DNA of 64,000 bases from assembly GCA_027625915.1 (NCBI GenBank), contig JANTQA010000033.1, positions 1,798,001 to 1,862,000 of the forward strand, read 5' to 3'. The DNA comes from Anaeramoeba flamelloides. Taxonomy: Eukaryota; Metamonada; Anaeramoebidae. A program made the position numbers and the translations under genes. Under the pieces are notes generated by a model. It saw only the letters and a list, made by a program, of their open reading frames with translations. It did not search any database and was not told the origin of the DNA. Below, in pieces: positions 53,325-63,720 of this stretch (position 1 is its first letter; the number at the start of each line of letters is the position of its first letter).

Positions 53325-53965
53325 CCGTCAAGTGCCAAGGTTTTTTTTAATTTGAGAAATAAAAAGAAATATCAAAAATTTTCAATTTCTCAAATTTGAA
53401 GAAAATTATTGAAATTTTACTTTAATATATTTATTTATTGAGAGAAAGGAGTAATCAAAGAAAATTTACAAAATAAAAAAGAGAAAAAGAAAAATAAAAT
53501 TTTACTTTAATTTCTCAAATCAAAGAAAACCTAACGAAAGTGCCGTCGAGTGCCTAGGTTTTCCAGAATTCAAAAGAATAGAGTAAAATCAAAGATTTAA
53601 CTCAATTCTTTTAAATTATGGAAAACCTAACGGCGATTTTCTTGAGGTTTTCTGTTTTATATGTAAAGGTGTTCTAGGTTTTTTTTACTTTAGAAATAAA
53701 CCGAAAATTTTAATAAATTTTCTGTTTATTTTTAAAGTAAAAAAAACCTAACGAAAATCTATTGATTTTCCAAATAAACAGAAAACTCAAGAAAAGCTAA
53801 CGGCGTTTTTCCAGAATTCAAAAGGATAGAGAAAAATCAAAGATTTTACAAAATTCTTTTAAGTTCTGGAAAAATTAACGTCGTTTTTTTTTAATTAGAG
53901 AAATAAAACTAAAATTTATAAATTTTCGTTTTATTTCTCAAATTAAAAAAAACCTAACGACAAAC
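53325..53965. repeat. Palindromic-module array G
   Basis: It begins GTGCCCGTCAAGTGCC and contains: a type 1-like module interrupted in its loop by a 76-bp insertion (53335-53535); type 2 at about 53562-53630; type 1 at about 53678-53750 (TTTACTTTAGAAATAAACCG / inverse); a second type 2 at about 53805-53875; and another type 1 at about 53884-53960 (TTAGAGAAATAAAACTAAAA / inverse). Joins CCTAACGAAAGTGCCGTCGA and GAGTGCCTAGG. It ends CCTAACGAC. Confidence 0.8.
53427..53502 (+). mobile_element. Short retroposed insertion inside array G
   Basis: Starts ATATTTATTTATTGAGAGAA, has GGAGTAATCAAAGAAAATTT and ends in an A/G-rich tail. It is bounded by the direct repeat AAATTTTACTTTAAT (53413-53427 and 53504-53518), i.e. 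a target-site duplication of about 15 bp. The same sequence occurs at about 62020-62095. The A-rich end and long duplication suggest LINE-driven retroposition. Confidence 0.65.
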
Positions 53966-54082
53966 AAGAGGAGTTAATAACTCCTCCCTTAAATAATAAA
54001 AAAAAAAAAAAAAATTTTCACAATTTTTTTTAAAATTATAAAATAGGATTTTAATTTTTTCTTTAAAACTTTCCAATTTTGG

Positions 54083-54163
54083 AAATTACAGAAATCACAG
54101 AAATCACAGAAATCACAGAAATCACAGAAATCACAGAAATCACAGAAATCACAGAAATCACAG
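54083..54163. repeat. 9-bp minisatellite
   Basis: Nine head-to-tail units of AAATCACAG; the first has one substitution (AAATTACAG) and the rest are perfect. Confidence 0.9.
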
Positions 54164-54329
54164 AAACCAATTTTCCAGGATCAGAAATTTCAAACATTTA
54201 AACATGCTCAATAATAGGCTCAATCTCTTTACAAATTAATTTAATTTCCAATTTGAAGCTAAATTTGAAAAATAATCTACTAAAAAAAAAAAAAGTATGT
54301 CAAAAACAGTTTATACTGATAAAATTTTT

Positions 54330-54690
54330 AAAAAATTCTATTTATAAACCCCAAAATCAAAAATAGGAAAAAAAAAACTCAATTTATTATATTTTTCTAA
54401 AACTGTTTTATTCAATCGGGTAGAAGTTATATTTATCTTAATGTTTTTATATGAACCCCTTTTTCATCCAAACAAAAGAAAAAAAAATAAAACCTGAAAA
54501 AATGAAAATCTAGGTTTCCAAAATGATGAAAAGAGTGGAAAATAAAATTGTGTATTGTTAAATTTGTTGAAATTTCTACCAACAATTATTGTTGATCGAT
54601 CAAATGATTAGAGATCATCAACTAATCTAATGTGATTTTTCTATTTAACTAAACTTAACTTTAACCTTTTATATTAATCATTGAAAAAAA
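54330..54690 (+). repeat. Diverged repeat K, copy 2
   Basis: Counterpart of 29320-29700 (CCCCAAAATCAAAAATAGG, AACTCAATTTATTATATTT, ATCAACTAATCTAATGTG). Confidence 0.45.
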
Positions 54691-55237
54691 AAATCACAAT
54701 TTAATGAAACAGATTATGTAACTGAAAAAAAAGAAATGAAAACTAAACAGAAAAAGACAAAAAATGATAAAAATAGTTTGTAAATTAAAAAATATTTTCA
54801 AATTGAATGTAAAGTGGGGTATTATTATTCTTCTCAAAACTGTTTTAACTGTGTCTAAAATTTTGGGGAATTTATTGTTATCATTAAGTGTTAAATGAAA
54901 TAGTCGTTTGATATTGCAATGAGAGAATTTTGAAGTGAATAAATTTGAGACTTTCTATTAAAAGAGTTTCTAGAATAGACACAGTGATTAAAAGTATTTG
55001 AAAAAAATTTAGTTTAAAAAGTTGTATTAAAAAAATGAAGAAATTTAAAAAAAGATTAAAAAAAAAAAATGAAGAAGCTAAAAATAATTGATACAAGAAA
55101 CCTGAATTATTTTGAACCAAATGAATTTGTGTGTGGAGGCGATTAGGGGTTATTTCGTTTTGAGCTCCTGTTTTCTGATAGCGTGTTGAGTCATATTGGT
55201 TAAAAGGTATTCTATTGTAAAATCATAGATTTCTTTA
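54691..55237. other. AT-rich intergenic DNA
   Basis: A 78-codon minus-strand ORF at 54884-55120 is F/L-rich and unsupported. A GC-richer patch (GTGTGGAGGCGATTAGGGG) near 55131 is unexplained. Confidence 0.3.
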
Positions 55238-55438
55238 CAGTCAGTTCCACTTTTAAGACACAAACTTTCAACGGAATTTAAGGCACAATAAAAATCTCAA
55301 ATTAAGTCACAAAATACAGTTTCTAGTAAAATACTTCGATTTGTGAAAAAAAAAATTCTAAATTTTGTGCCTTAATTTGGGATTTTTTTGTGCATTAATT
55401 TTCGTTGAAAGTTTATGTCTTAAATTTGGATCTGACTA
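55238..55438. mobile_element. MITE family A, copy
   Basis: 201 bp, TA-flanked; left CAGTCAGTTCCACTTTTAAG, right end TTAAATTTGGATCTGACTA. Internal GGCACAATAAAAATC / GATTTTTTTGTGC pairs. Confidence 0.8.
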
Positions 55439-56167
55439 TAATGTTAATTTTCCTCAATAATTCATTTGTATCCTCTTTGTCTATTATATTGAAGTCAAAG
55501 TTTTTGACTTTTTTGAAGTTATTTTTATCAATTTTTGGAATTTCGTTCAATTTTTTTATTTAAATTATTTGTCTATCGGTTGAGCACGATTAATAGAGGA
55601 TTTTTTTTTTTTTTTTTATAATTTTTTAATTTTTGTCTTTTTAAAATCTTGACATTAACAACTAAGTTTGCAATTCAAATTCAAAGTATTGTGTGTTTTT
55701 ATCCAGGTTTGGTGATTGTTAAATCTCACAAATTTTTATTCAGCGAGATCTAAGAACGAAAAAATGTCAAAATTTTTCCTAAATTTTTCTCTTCTCATAT
55801 CAAAAAATGAAAAAGAAGGTTACGAAAAAATCGACTTTTTGAGAAAATTTCGCTTTCATAACAATTGTTTGAACCCTTACACATTGTAGGCCATTTTCTA
55901 TATTTTTTTTTTTTTGGATTGTGAGTTGAGTTGATAAGGTTATAAAAAATGTTTTCAAATATCAATAAGGAGACAAGTGAAAATTTTGGATGAATGACCT
56001 TTGCTATTTTAAAAACAAAGAGATTTTTGAATCATGACACGGTAATTGGTTTGGTGTTGTTTTAAATCCACCAAAATTCTCATTTCCAAAAATAGAAAGA
56101 TCATTTTTTCAAAACTAAATCAATATTTTTTCCTTAAATAAAAAAAAACTGTGTAATTTTTGCAAAT
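55439..56167. other. AT-rich intergenic DNA
   Basis: Nothing recognised; T-run at about 55600-55618. Confidence 0.35.
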
Positions 56168-56540
56168 TTAATTCCCAAAAGCACTTTGAATGAAAAATTC
56201 TTCAAAACCTTTATCACACAACCTCAACCCAATTTCTCTTGATACAACAAATTGTGTTTTGAACGAAAAGATCCAAACAATTAAAATTTTATCAAGAAAG
56301 TATATTAAAAATGTGAAGTTACTATTTGCTTGGATTATATTGTTCCACAAACAATTCGAAGAGACAATCTCCTCTTGGTCATGGCTGGGTAGATTTAATT
56401 CAAGGAAAAATAAAAAGAACCAAAAAAAGAAAATTATAAGTCAAAATCACAACCCCTTTGTAATAATTGATATAGACGTTCCAGCCCTGCCGTGAAAATA
56501 TATAAGACCCTGGAATTGATTTTCTATACTGAAATTTTAT
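56168..56540 (-). pseudogene. Rab-type small GTPase pseudogene
   Basis: Broken minus-strand frames line up in Rab order. At 56540-56478 KINSRVLYIFTAGLERL gives the strand before switch II and 'DTAGQER' (D replaced by F). One frame over, YINYYKGVVILTYNF gives the 'YYRGAxGxLLVYDI' segment. Near 56345-56300 IIQANSNFTFLI gives the strand leading to NKxD. At 56265-56168 FVVSREIGLRLCDKGFEEFF then IQSAFGN gives the 'VVSxEEGxxLADKxGxEFFETSAK' G5 region. At least two frameshifts and several stops separate these. The P-loop half was not found upstream. The YYKG/GVILTY wording favours Rab over Ras. Two ORFs on the plus strand are shadows. Confidence 0.7.
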
Positions 56541-58279
56541 TTTGTACAACAAACCGTAAAAAGGGTTATTAAAGCTCATCATAAACTGTAAAATTTATAA
56601 TACAAGATTAAAAATAAGTTATCCATTCTTTGATTTTGAAAATTGACCAACAAATTCATTAAAAGTACTTACATTAAAGTGGATCTTCAATTTCCAAAAT
56701 TGTTAAAATTCCAGATTTTTACAATTTAAAAGCAAGGATAGAAAAATACAATCAAGTTTCCATGATTTCTGTGATTTAAATTATTGAGAAAATTTAATTT
56801 TTGTCTTGGTTTTTAAAATGTAAAAAATAACTCGAATGAAATAAGAGAAGTTGAAATTTTGATCTTATGATCGAAATTGAATTTTCTATTTCAAAAAACA
56901 CAATTTGATAAATAGACAACCGATTTCTATGTCTTATAAATTTTCTCAGTGTAGAGTTGGAACTGTTGTACAGTTTGTGGAGATAATGTAACAATTCAAG
57001 GTAACTCAATGATCAAAAAATCATTGACAATACGATCATTTAGATTTAAAGTTAGTGTTATTTATTGAGAGAGTGTTTTTAATGTTAAAAAATCGTGATT
57101 ATTTTTCAATTTCCGTTTTCACGTTCATTAACAAGACATTCGAGTTCAGGTATCTCAAAATTTCTGAGTGAATTTTTCATTTAAAAAATGACATAAAATT
57201 AGTTTTTGATCCAAATTGGAGAATATTTTCAAGATGATTCCTTTACATTTTAAATGAGATTGGAACAAATAGTGTTGAGACCAATTGGTAAATTGCAAAC
57301 GTAGTCATTAAACAAATAATTTTATTTAAATAGAGAAATTAGATCAAAAATTATTTTCCGAGATCCGAATTAATTTAGATTGGCAAATTCAATTTTCACA
57401 AAAATTTTTTTGAACTTTTAACCAAAAATTCAAAAAAAAAAATTAAAAATATTACAACCTTGGTTCTGAAGATTATTGTTTTTTCCTTTGAATAATATTT
57501 AAAAGTTAATTTTTATTTTTTTCTATTATTTAGAGTCGGTTACTTTATCTAGTAAAGAAGTTTTTATTGGTTTATTTACAATGTATTAAATAAAATTATT
57601 TAACATTTTTTTTTTATTTTTCAAGTATTTTCTCGAGCTTGAATTGATATTTGAGAAAATTATACATATAACCTTTTAATTTTGAAACCAAAGAAATGAA
57701 TTTCATTTTTCACTTAATTCAATATTTATTGAAATTTTGTATCAAAAAAAAATGAAAATTTCTCAATATAATCTTTTTTTAAATTTTTTTATTCATAAAA
57801 TTAGCATTATTTTATGGTTATTATTTTTAAATCAATGTATTGTGTTTTGAACTACTTTAAAATAATAAATTTTCTAATTTAAAAAATGAAAATTAAAAAA
57901 TAAAATTCTTTAAAAAAATTGTAAAAATGAATAAACATTTTTTTTCACCAATATCAAAAAACAAATATCATAACATAAATACTTTATTTTTGATCAAAGC
58001 TCTTTTTCAAACAAAAGGGCACACCTGTCATTTCATCAATACTATTGAATTTAATTGTGAATAAGATAATTACTTCTTGATGATTTTCATTTTAATTATT
58101 CATTTTTTCATTTTTTGTTTTATTATTTTTGAATATTGAACAGTTGGAAAATGAAAAAGCAAGATAAGAAGAAACCAATTTGGAAATAATCTGCCTAGTA
58201 TAAAAACTAAAACAGTTTATGTTTGAGTTCGAATGAAGCTAGATATAGGAATTTTGAAAGATCATTATTGGATTGATGT
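56541..58279. other. AT-rich intergenic DNA
   Basis: I looked for the missing Rab P-loop exon in the first 500 bp and did not find it. No repeats clearly matched elsewhere in the window. Confidence 0.35.
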
Positions 58280-58567
58280 ATGGAACAAAGAAAATTGAGA
58301 ATATTGAAAAAAACAATTCCAGCAAAATACCCAGATGAATTGCAGCTTTATATTGAATATGAGACTTTAAAGAACAAAAGTTTGATATGTAAAGAGTTAT
58401 CAATAAAATGTATTGAACTTTTCCCCAATTCGCCTTGTTTGACAGTTTTTATTGATTTTATATTTTTTTTAATCTTTCCGATTTACAAAACGAGATTTCT
58501 CATTTCAAATAAAAGGGAACTCCAATTTTTAAAATATTTAATTTTAATTTTTATTGTTTTGTATTAA
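58280..58567 (+). CDS. Possible small gene or exon, unknown
   Basis: 95 codons from ATG to TAA. Residues 1-60 (MEQRKLRILKKTIPAKYPDE, then LQLYIEYETLKNKSLICKEL and SIKCIELFPNSPCLTVFIDF) look protein-like. The pattern of two amphipathic helices ending in 'ELFPNSP' resembles a HAT or TPR-type helical repeat. The last 35 residues become hydrophobic and AT-driven, so the true end may be a splice site or the gene may be a relic. No homologue recognised by eye. Confidence 0.35.
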   Translation: MEQRKLRILKKTIPAKYPDELQLYIEYETLKNKSLICKELSIKCIELFPNSPCLTVFIDFIFFLIFPIYKTRFLISNKRELQFLKYLILIFIVLY

Positions 58568-59284
58568 TGGGTTTAAAATATTTAGTTGAGTGTTTTTTTT
58601 TTTATGTTTTAAAGAGTTTCTTAGATTTTGGAATGATAATATAATTTCATTGATTCTTAATAATAATTCTATTTGTTTCAAAGTTTTGTAATTACAAAAA
58701 TATAAGATATTAAAATTTCTGATCTCGATTGTATATATATATATTTACAATGTGTGAAAATTGGTGGTTATTGTTTTCTTTTTAATCATAAAAAACCTTT
58801 TCCTAAGGGGGGGGGGTTAATCTCTACAAAACTTCAAATAGAACGGAAAAATTATAACTGTATTTTATTGTTTTAAAAAAAATGTTTGTGTCCTTATCAT
58901 ATTGCCCATTTTTTTATTGAAATTGTCAGTGAGTTGTTTTCTCTTAAAAAAAAAAGTGCCATTTTTGGTTTTTTTTTTCATTTTTAGAAAATATTTTAAT
59001 AAACATATTTGGAAATAAATACAATAGGTGCTGATTTAAGCGTTATTAGTAGTTAACTTAATTTCGGATTAAAACTCTACGAATAGATAGGCTCACAAAG
59101 ATGATTTTTTAGGAAATGTATTCAAAAAATTCCCCACTTTTTTGTAAATATCCAACAAACTGCTATCGAAACGCTCTAAAAAATTAAAGTTTTTCGACGA
59201 ATCTCAAAAATACAAAAAAAGTTGAATTTGAAAGAGAAAGGCATAAAATATCACAAATAAATATCTTTTAGTCAGCTAACTAAA
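58568..59284. other. AT-rich intergenic DNA with fragment of repeat I
   Basis: At about 59085-59165 an inverted piece of repeat I is visible (TTTTTTAGGAAATGTATTCA, TTCCCCACTTTTTTG). A run of nine G at 58808-58816 is unusual for this DNA. Confidence 0.45.
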
Positions 59285-59359
59285 GCAAGAAGTTTTAAAG
59301 AATTCATTTCTTTTGCTTAATAATGTTATTTCAGGCGATGAAGTAAATAAAGAATTTGA
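59285..59359 (-). pseudogene. Eroded fourth exon of the Ras gene
   Basis: One minus-strand frame reads SNSLFTSSPEITLLSKRN then EFFKTSC. It fits Ras helix alpha4 and the G5 loop ('SxEEGxxLAKRNGxFFETSA') with about two residues missing. A stop follows two codons later, and no clear acceptor precedes it. Position and strand are right for the continuation of the exons at 59564-60151. Confidence 0.45.
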
Positions 59360-59563
59360 AGTTTTTTTTTTTTTAATTTGTTACCAAAGCAAAACAACCA
59401 AAGATCACGAAGACAATTAATTGCTTGCAAGTCAGGAAATCTTCACAAAAAAAAAATTCGGAGGTTTAGATTTTTGCTTTTAGAAAACTAACTTCCAAAC
59501 TCTTCTGAAAGGCGAAGAAATTTCTAAATTGAATTTAAAACAAATAAAAAATCAGTTAATTAC

Positions 59564-60151
59564 CACATTTATTTCCGCATGTAACAGTAATAGCGTCTTC
59601 TTCGCCTTTATGCCTAACAATTCGTTGGTGGAATTTCCTAGCTTCTTCTATGGTTGATTTTACAATTAAACTAAAGACGACAACAAACCCTTCACCTTCT
59701 TTGAAATACTAATTAAAATTATCAACAAAAAGAAACCAATTGAATTGAAATTAAGAAGAACAAACCCAATTTATCTTGGGGAAAGAAGAACATACACGAT
59801 CTTTGACTGTACTAAATTCCTCTTGGCCGGCAGTGTCCATTATCATCAGCAAACATGCTTTATCATCGACAACAATAACTTTTCTGTATCTTTCTTCGAT
59901 TGTTGGATCGTAATCTTCAACAAATTTGCCTTGAATAAATCGAAAGGACAAAGCAGTTTTTCCAACTTTGTATGGTATAGTGACAATAATACATTTTTAA
60001 CATTGAAGCAGGGTTGGCTTCAAAAGAAATTTGGTTTTGCTTTTGGTTTTAATTGGTATTCTTTTTGGAAAATTAGAAAAAAAAATTAAAATTAAAAAGT
60101 ACCAGCACCACCACCAACAAGAACAATTTTATGAACTTCCTGAGTCGACAT
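59564..60151 (-). CDS. Ras-family small GTPase, exons 1-3
   Basis: Three exons with clean GT..AG boundaries: 60151-60103 (ATG start, MSTQEVHKIVLVGGGA), intron of 137 nt, 59965-59796, intron of 87 nt, 59708-59564. Joined in phase they give the P-loop GGGAVGKTAL, switch I FVEDYDPTIEERY, switch II DTAGQEEFSTVKDR, YFKEGEGFVVVFSLI and, at the end, CGNKC plus the G of a split Asp codon (NKxD). These are all the G-motifs up to G4. After 59564 a donor (GTAATT) is present, but the next exon is only a decayed remnant, so the encoded GTPase lacks its C-terminal third and CaaX tail. It may be recently inactivated. Closest class: Ras/Rap-type. Confidence 0.8.
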
Positions 60152-60519
60152 TTATTTTTTGATCTTCTTTAAAAGAATTTTAGAGTCTAAAAGTAGAAAA
60201 AATGATTTAAAAAGGTAATCAAAAAGTACTGAATTTTTTGAACATTCCTTTGTTTTTGAACAAGACACTTTGTATGGAATTGTTTTTTAAATGTAACTAA
60301 TCACTAAAATGAAAATTGTTTCTGATTGGAATAAAGTCAGTCAAGTGAAATAATTTAATGATTTAAGGTTTACCATCCCTCAAACTTTTCAACAAAAGGT
60401 TCTCATATATTTAATTGTCAAGCTATTTTTTTTTTGGTTTCTTAATTAAGACTGTGAATTCCGTAATAGTTTTATCTTTTAGTTTATTTTTAAAAATAAA
60501 TCTATTATTGTCTTTGCAA
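60152..60519. other. 5' flank of the Ras gene
   Basis: AT-rich; no promoter motif identified. The ORF at 60423-60629 (minus) straddles the next element and is not supported. Confidence 0.35.
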
Positions 60520-61231
60520 GTAAACTCTGTTTCACTCAAAGGTACCAAACGCTTTTTCCAAATATCAATTATTTTATATAATTGACCTTTGAAGAACCAA
60601 TAAGAAATAAACAGTATAATATACCTCAAAGAATTGTTGATACATGTCTGAAAGAAAACTAATTAATCAATAAATTTTCTTAAAAATTGAAAAACTCAAA
60701 TTCTTAGTGCCCTATTGAGAAAAACAACAATGTTCATTTTGTACTTCTACTGGTATTTGAATAATAAATATGAAACAATTTTAACTTCATTTTTCATACT
60801 TTTCTTTTAGAAATCAAATCCCCAAATAAAGTTTGTTGGTATTTGTGTTCTCTATTTGAAAAAGGAAATAAAAATGAAGTGAAAATTTTTCAAATTTATT
60901 AAACAAATATCAAGATCAAAGATCAAATAGAATTCCAATAGAACCCAATATGATTTCTCAACAATCATTTTCATGGTTTCAATAACCATAGAATAGCACA
61001 TTTTTACCAATTAACTATTGATCTTATAATAAAAAAAAATTTTGCAACTGAATGAAGTTTAAAAAAAAAAAACGAAAAAAAAAAAAAAAAATGTACAAAA
61101 ATGTGAAAAAGTGATTTTTCAAATTTGAAAATTATCAAAATAAAATTTTTCTTCTAATATTCATGCAAACCCTGTAAACACATGTATTTCAATCATTGCA
61201 ACTAGACCCCCTTTGACTGAAAAATAGTTTA
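60520..61231 (-). mobile_element. Family B element, long copy
   Basis: 712 bp; left GTAAACTCTGTTTCACTCAA, right CTTTGACTGAAAAATAGTTTAC. The interior is largely unlike the other copies, so it is either a longer member or carries an insertion. Confidence 0.6.
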
Positions 61232-61340
61232 CATACTCATTAAAAAAAGATCAATATTTTCTATTATTTCCTTCTGTTAATACTTGAAACATTAAGTAAG
61301 AAATTAATTCCAGTTTTGATATATTATATAATAATTTATA

Positions 61341-61530
61341 CTGTCAGTTCTGCTTTTAAGACACAAACTTTCAATCAAATTAATAGAAAAAAAAATCTCA
61401 AATTTAGGCACTTATCTTGGAATTTTGTATTACAAATTATTTTACTAAATTCAGAATGTTGTGCTTTAATAGGAATTATTATTGTGACTTAATTTTCATT
61501 GGAGTTTGTGTATAAAAAGTGAACTGGCTG
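61341..61530. mobile_element. MITE family A, diverged copy
   Basis: 190 bp between TA dinucleotides. Left CTGTCAGTTCTGCTTTTAAG, right AAAAAGTGAACTGGCTG. Many changes: an old insertion. Confidence 0.7.
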
Positions 61531-61996
61531 TATGATAAACAAGTATCATGTAAAACACCTTCCTTATCAGAACAATGTTTGAAATAGATATTTCTCCCCA
61601 TTAAATGTAATTCATCCAAAGCAGTACCTGAAAAACCACTTTTCATTGATTTTTGAATATCTATAATTTTAACAATATTTGGATCATAAAAGGAAAATTT
61701 AATTGGTTCCTTTCACTTTCTGGAATTTGGGTTGTTTTCCAGCTGCACCTCTGATTAATAGCCATTTTTTCTTCTATCAATACCCATGGTTTATAATTGT
61801 ATTCTAAAGGGTTGTCTTAATCAAACAAATCAGTATTTTAATTATTTTAGTTCAAATTTCAAAAATTAAGGATCCTTTGAACAGCAGCTTTAATATTTTT
61901 AATCTTGAAAGGAATATTCAAATTCAGGTATTAAAAGTATGTTGATAGACTTTGTGTGTGAGAATTTTGGTTTAATAAATTGGTTTTCGATCAGTA
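61531..61996. other. Intergenic DNA
   Basis: No supported feature; short GC-richer words (CCAGCTGCACCTCTGATT near 61740) are unexplained. Confidence 0.35.
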
Positions 61997-62018
61997 CACA
62001 AGTGAAAATATGGAATTT

Positions 62019-62423
62019 TGTTTATTTATTTATTGTGAGAAAGGAGTAATCAAAGAAAATTTACTAAATAAAAAAGAGAAGAAGAAAAATAATTAAAATA
62101 TTAAAGTAAAAAAATATTATATCATTTTCATTAACAAATTAAAAAATATCCACTGTTGTTAAGTTTTTTGGGATTTGAAAGAATTGAGTAAAACCCTTGA
62201 TTTTACTAAATTCTTTTGAATTCTGGAAAACCGCTGTTGGCTTTTTTTTGATTTGAGAAATATAAAAGAAAATTTTTGAAATTTTCTTGTTATTTCTCAA
62301 ATCAAAAAAAAACTAGGCACTTGACGGCACTTGACGACAGGTTCCCTGAAACAGGAGGAGAAGAAACCCAATAGAAAGATTATTAGCAATAAATAAGATT
62401 CGACAAACTGTGATTAATAAAAT
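62019..62423 (+). mobile_element. Insertion carrying hairpin array H
   Basis: It begins with the same sequence as the 76-bp insertion in array G (ATTTATTTATTGTGAGAAAG) and is flanked by AATATGGAATTTTG and AATATGGAATGTTG, a likely target-site duplication. It contains hairpin array H (about 62158-62340) and a GC-richer tail (AAACAGGAGGAGAAGAAACC). Confidence 0.6.
62158..62340. repeat. Palindromic-module array H
   Basis: A type 2 hairpin (about 62163-62232, TTGGGATTTGAAAGAATTG / AATTCTTTTGAATTCTGGAA) and a type 1-like hairpin (about 62243-62312, TTTTTGATTTGAGAAATATA / TTATTTCTCAAATCAAAAA). It ends ACTAGGCACTTGACGGCACT then TGACGACAGG. Confidence 0.75.
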
Positions 62424-62534
62424 ATGGAATGTTGTTAAAATAGAATTTTTACACTTTTTGGGAGTATTAAAGTATGCTTCATTTATCTAAATTTTATTAA
62501 TAGTAAACGAAACATCCAAGATAGTTACATTAAA

Positions 62535-63075
62535 ATAGGGCATTTTTTTACATTTCATAAAAAATGATCTTTGTTAGTGGATGTATTCATTAATTGACAA
62601 TATCAAATTAAACATAATATCAATATCGATTGAATAAATGTCTAAGGTATTTATTTCGAAATATTTCAAAAAAATGAAAAAAAAAATAGTACTTTTTTTT
62701 GGTGAAAACAATGTAAGACTAATTTCAAGAAAAAACTGGAAATATGGATAGGATATAAATGGTTTTTAAAAGAATAAAATGAGGTTTGATGTTTTCAATT
62801 CTATTGGAAATTTTGTTGATATTAAAAAAGTTATAAAAAGGATTTTTTTGAATTAAAAAGAAAATAATAATTACCAATTTTAACACCTAAAAAATATCCT
62901 ATCAAATCGAGATCAGAAAATTTAATAAAGTTTATTTATGTAATACAACATTAAAAAACAAATTTGATTATTATCAAGAATGGGAAAATTGTAGTTAATG
63001 ATTTTGGATGTTTAAATACTTTTTTGAAGATTGGATTTAATCAATATATTTTAAAATAAATTTACATCACTTAAT
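62535..63075 (+). repeat. Repeat family I, copy 2, inside foldback F
   Basis: Aligned with 33210-33785 (ACATTTCATAAAAAATGATC, GTTTTCAATTCTATTGGAAA, TAGTTAATGATTTTGGATGT). Because it interrupts copy 4 of F, family I was mobile after family F had spread. Confidence 0.6.
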
Positions 63076-63489
63076 TGGAAATAAAGTATTTTGATTTTCA
63101 TTTGAATGGTTTTCAATGTAAAATTATTTGGTTAACATCAATAATTTGTTTAAAAATGATTTTTTTTTCAAAAATTGAAAGATTGGTCTTCACCGAATGA
63201 TTTTTTTGTTGAAATTGTTATTATTCTATTAACGGTATCAGATATTATATTTACTATTATCAAAATTTCGATAAATTTAAGGAACTCTTTAATTATCTCT
63301 AAAAATTGGGAAAACTCTATTTTTTACAACATCCATATTTACACTATTGTACTAAATCAATTTAATGGAATTTAATCTGAATTGTGGTTATTTTGGACCT
63401 CTATATTTAACAAAGCAAGGGTTTTGGAACATGCTTGGAAGTAAAATTACCTCTTTTTGAAAAATTATTAACAATAAAATTAAAATCTT

Positions 63490-63720
63490 TGAGAATATTA
63501 AAATGCACAAAATAACTACACTTAAAAACTAACATAGTTTTTTTCAAAATTATATATTCTCTACTATTCAAATTGGAAATTGAGTGTTGTTCTTTTGCAC
63601 TATTTTCTAAATCTGTACTCTGTTTCAATTGTTGGTTTTTGGGAATTGAGTACAATTCACAGGTTGGATTGTTTTTTGATTATTATTAGGCACTCGTAAA
63701 AATTACAAAAATTTTTAATA
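63490..63720. repeat. Repeat family J, copy 3
   Basis: CTACTATTCAAATTGGAAAT, TGAGTGTTGTTCTTTTGCAC, CAATTGTTGGTTTTTGG and TAGGCACTCGTAAAAATTAC parallel 49540-49720. Confidence 0.5.

Larger units (their letters stand above)
61997..63352. repeat. Foldback repeat F, copy 4, split by nested insertions
   Basis: The outer left arm starts at 61997 (ACACAAGTGAAAATATGGAA). The element resumes at about 62425 (AAATATGGAATGTTGTTAAA) and again at about 63085 (TATTTTGATTTTCATTTGAA), finishing with CTCTATTTTTTACAACATCC and TATTTACACTATTGT. The intervening blocks are a retroposed segment plus hairpin array H (about 62019-62423) and repeat I (about 62535-63075). Copy 3 at 52874 shows the uninterrupted state. 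Confidence 0.7.
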
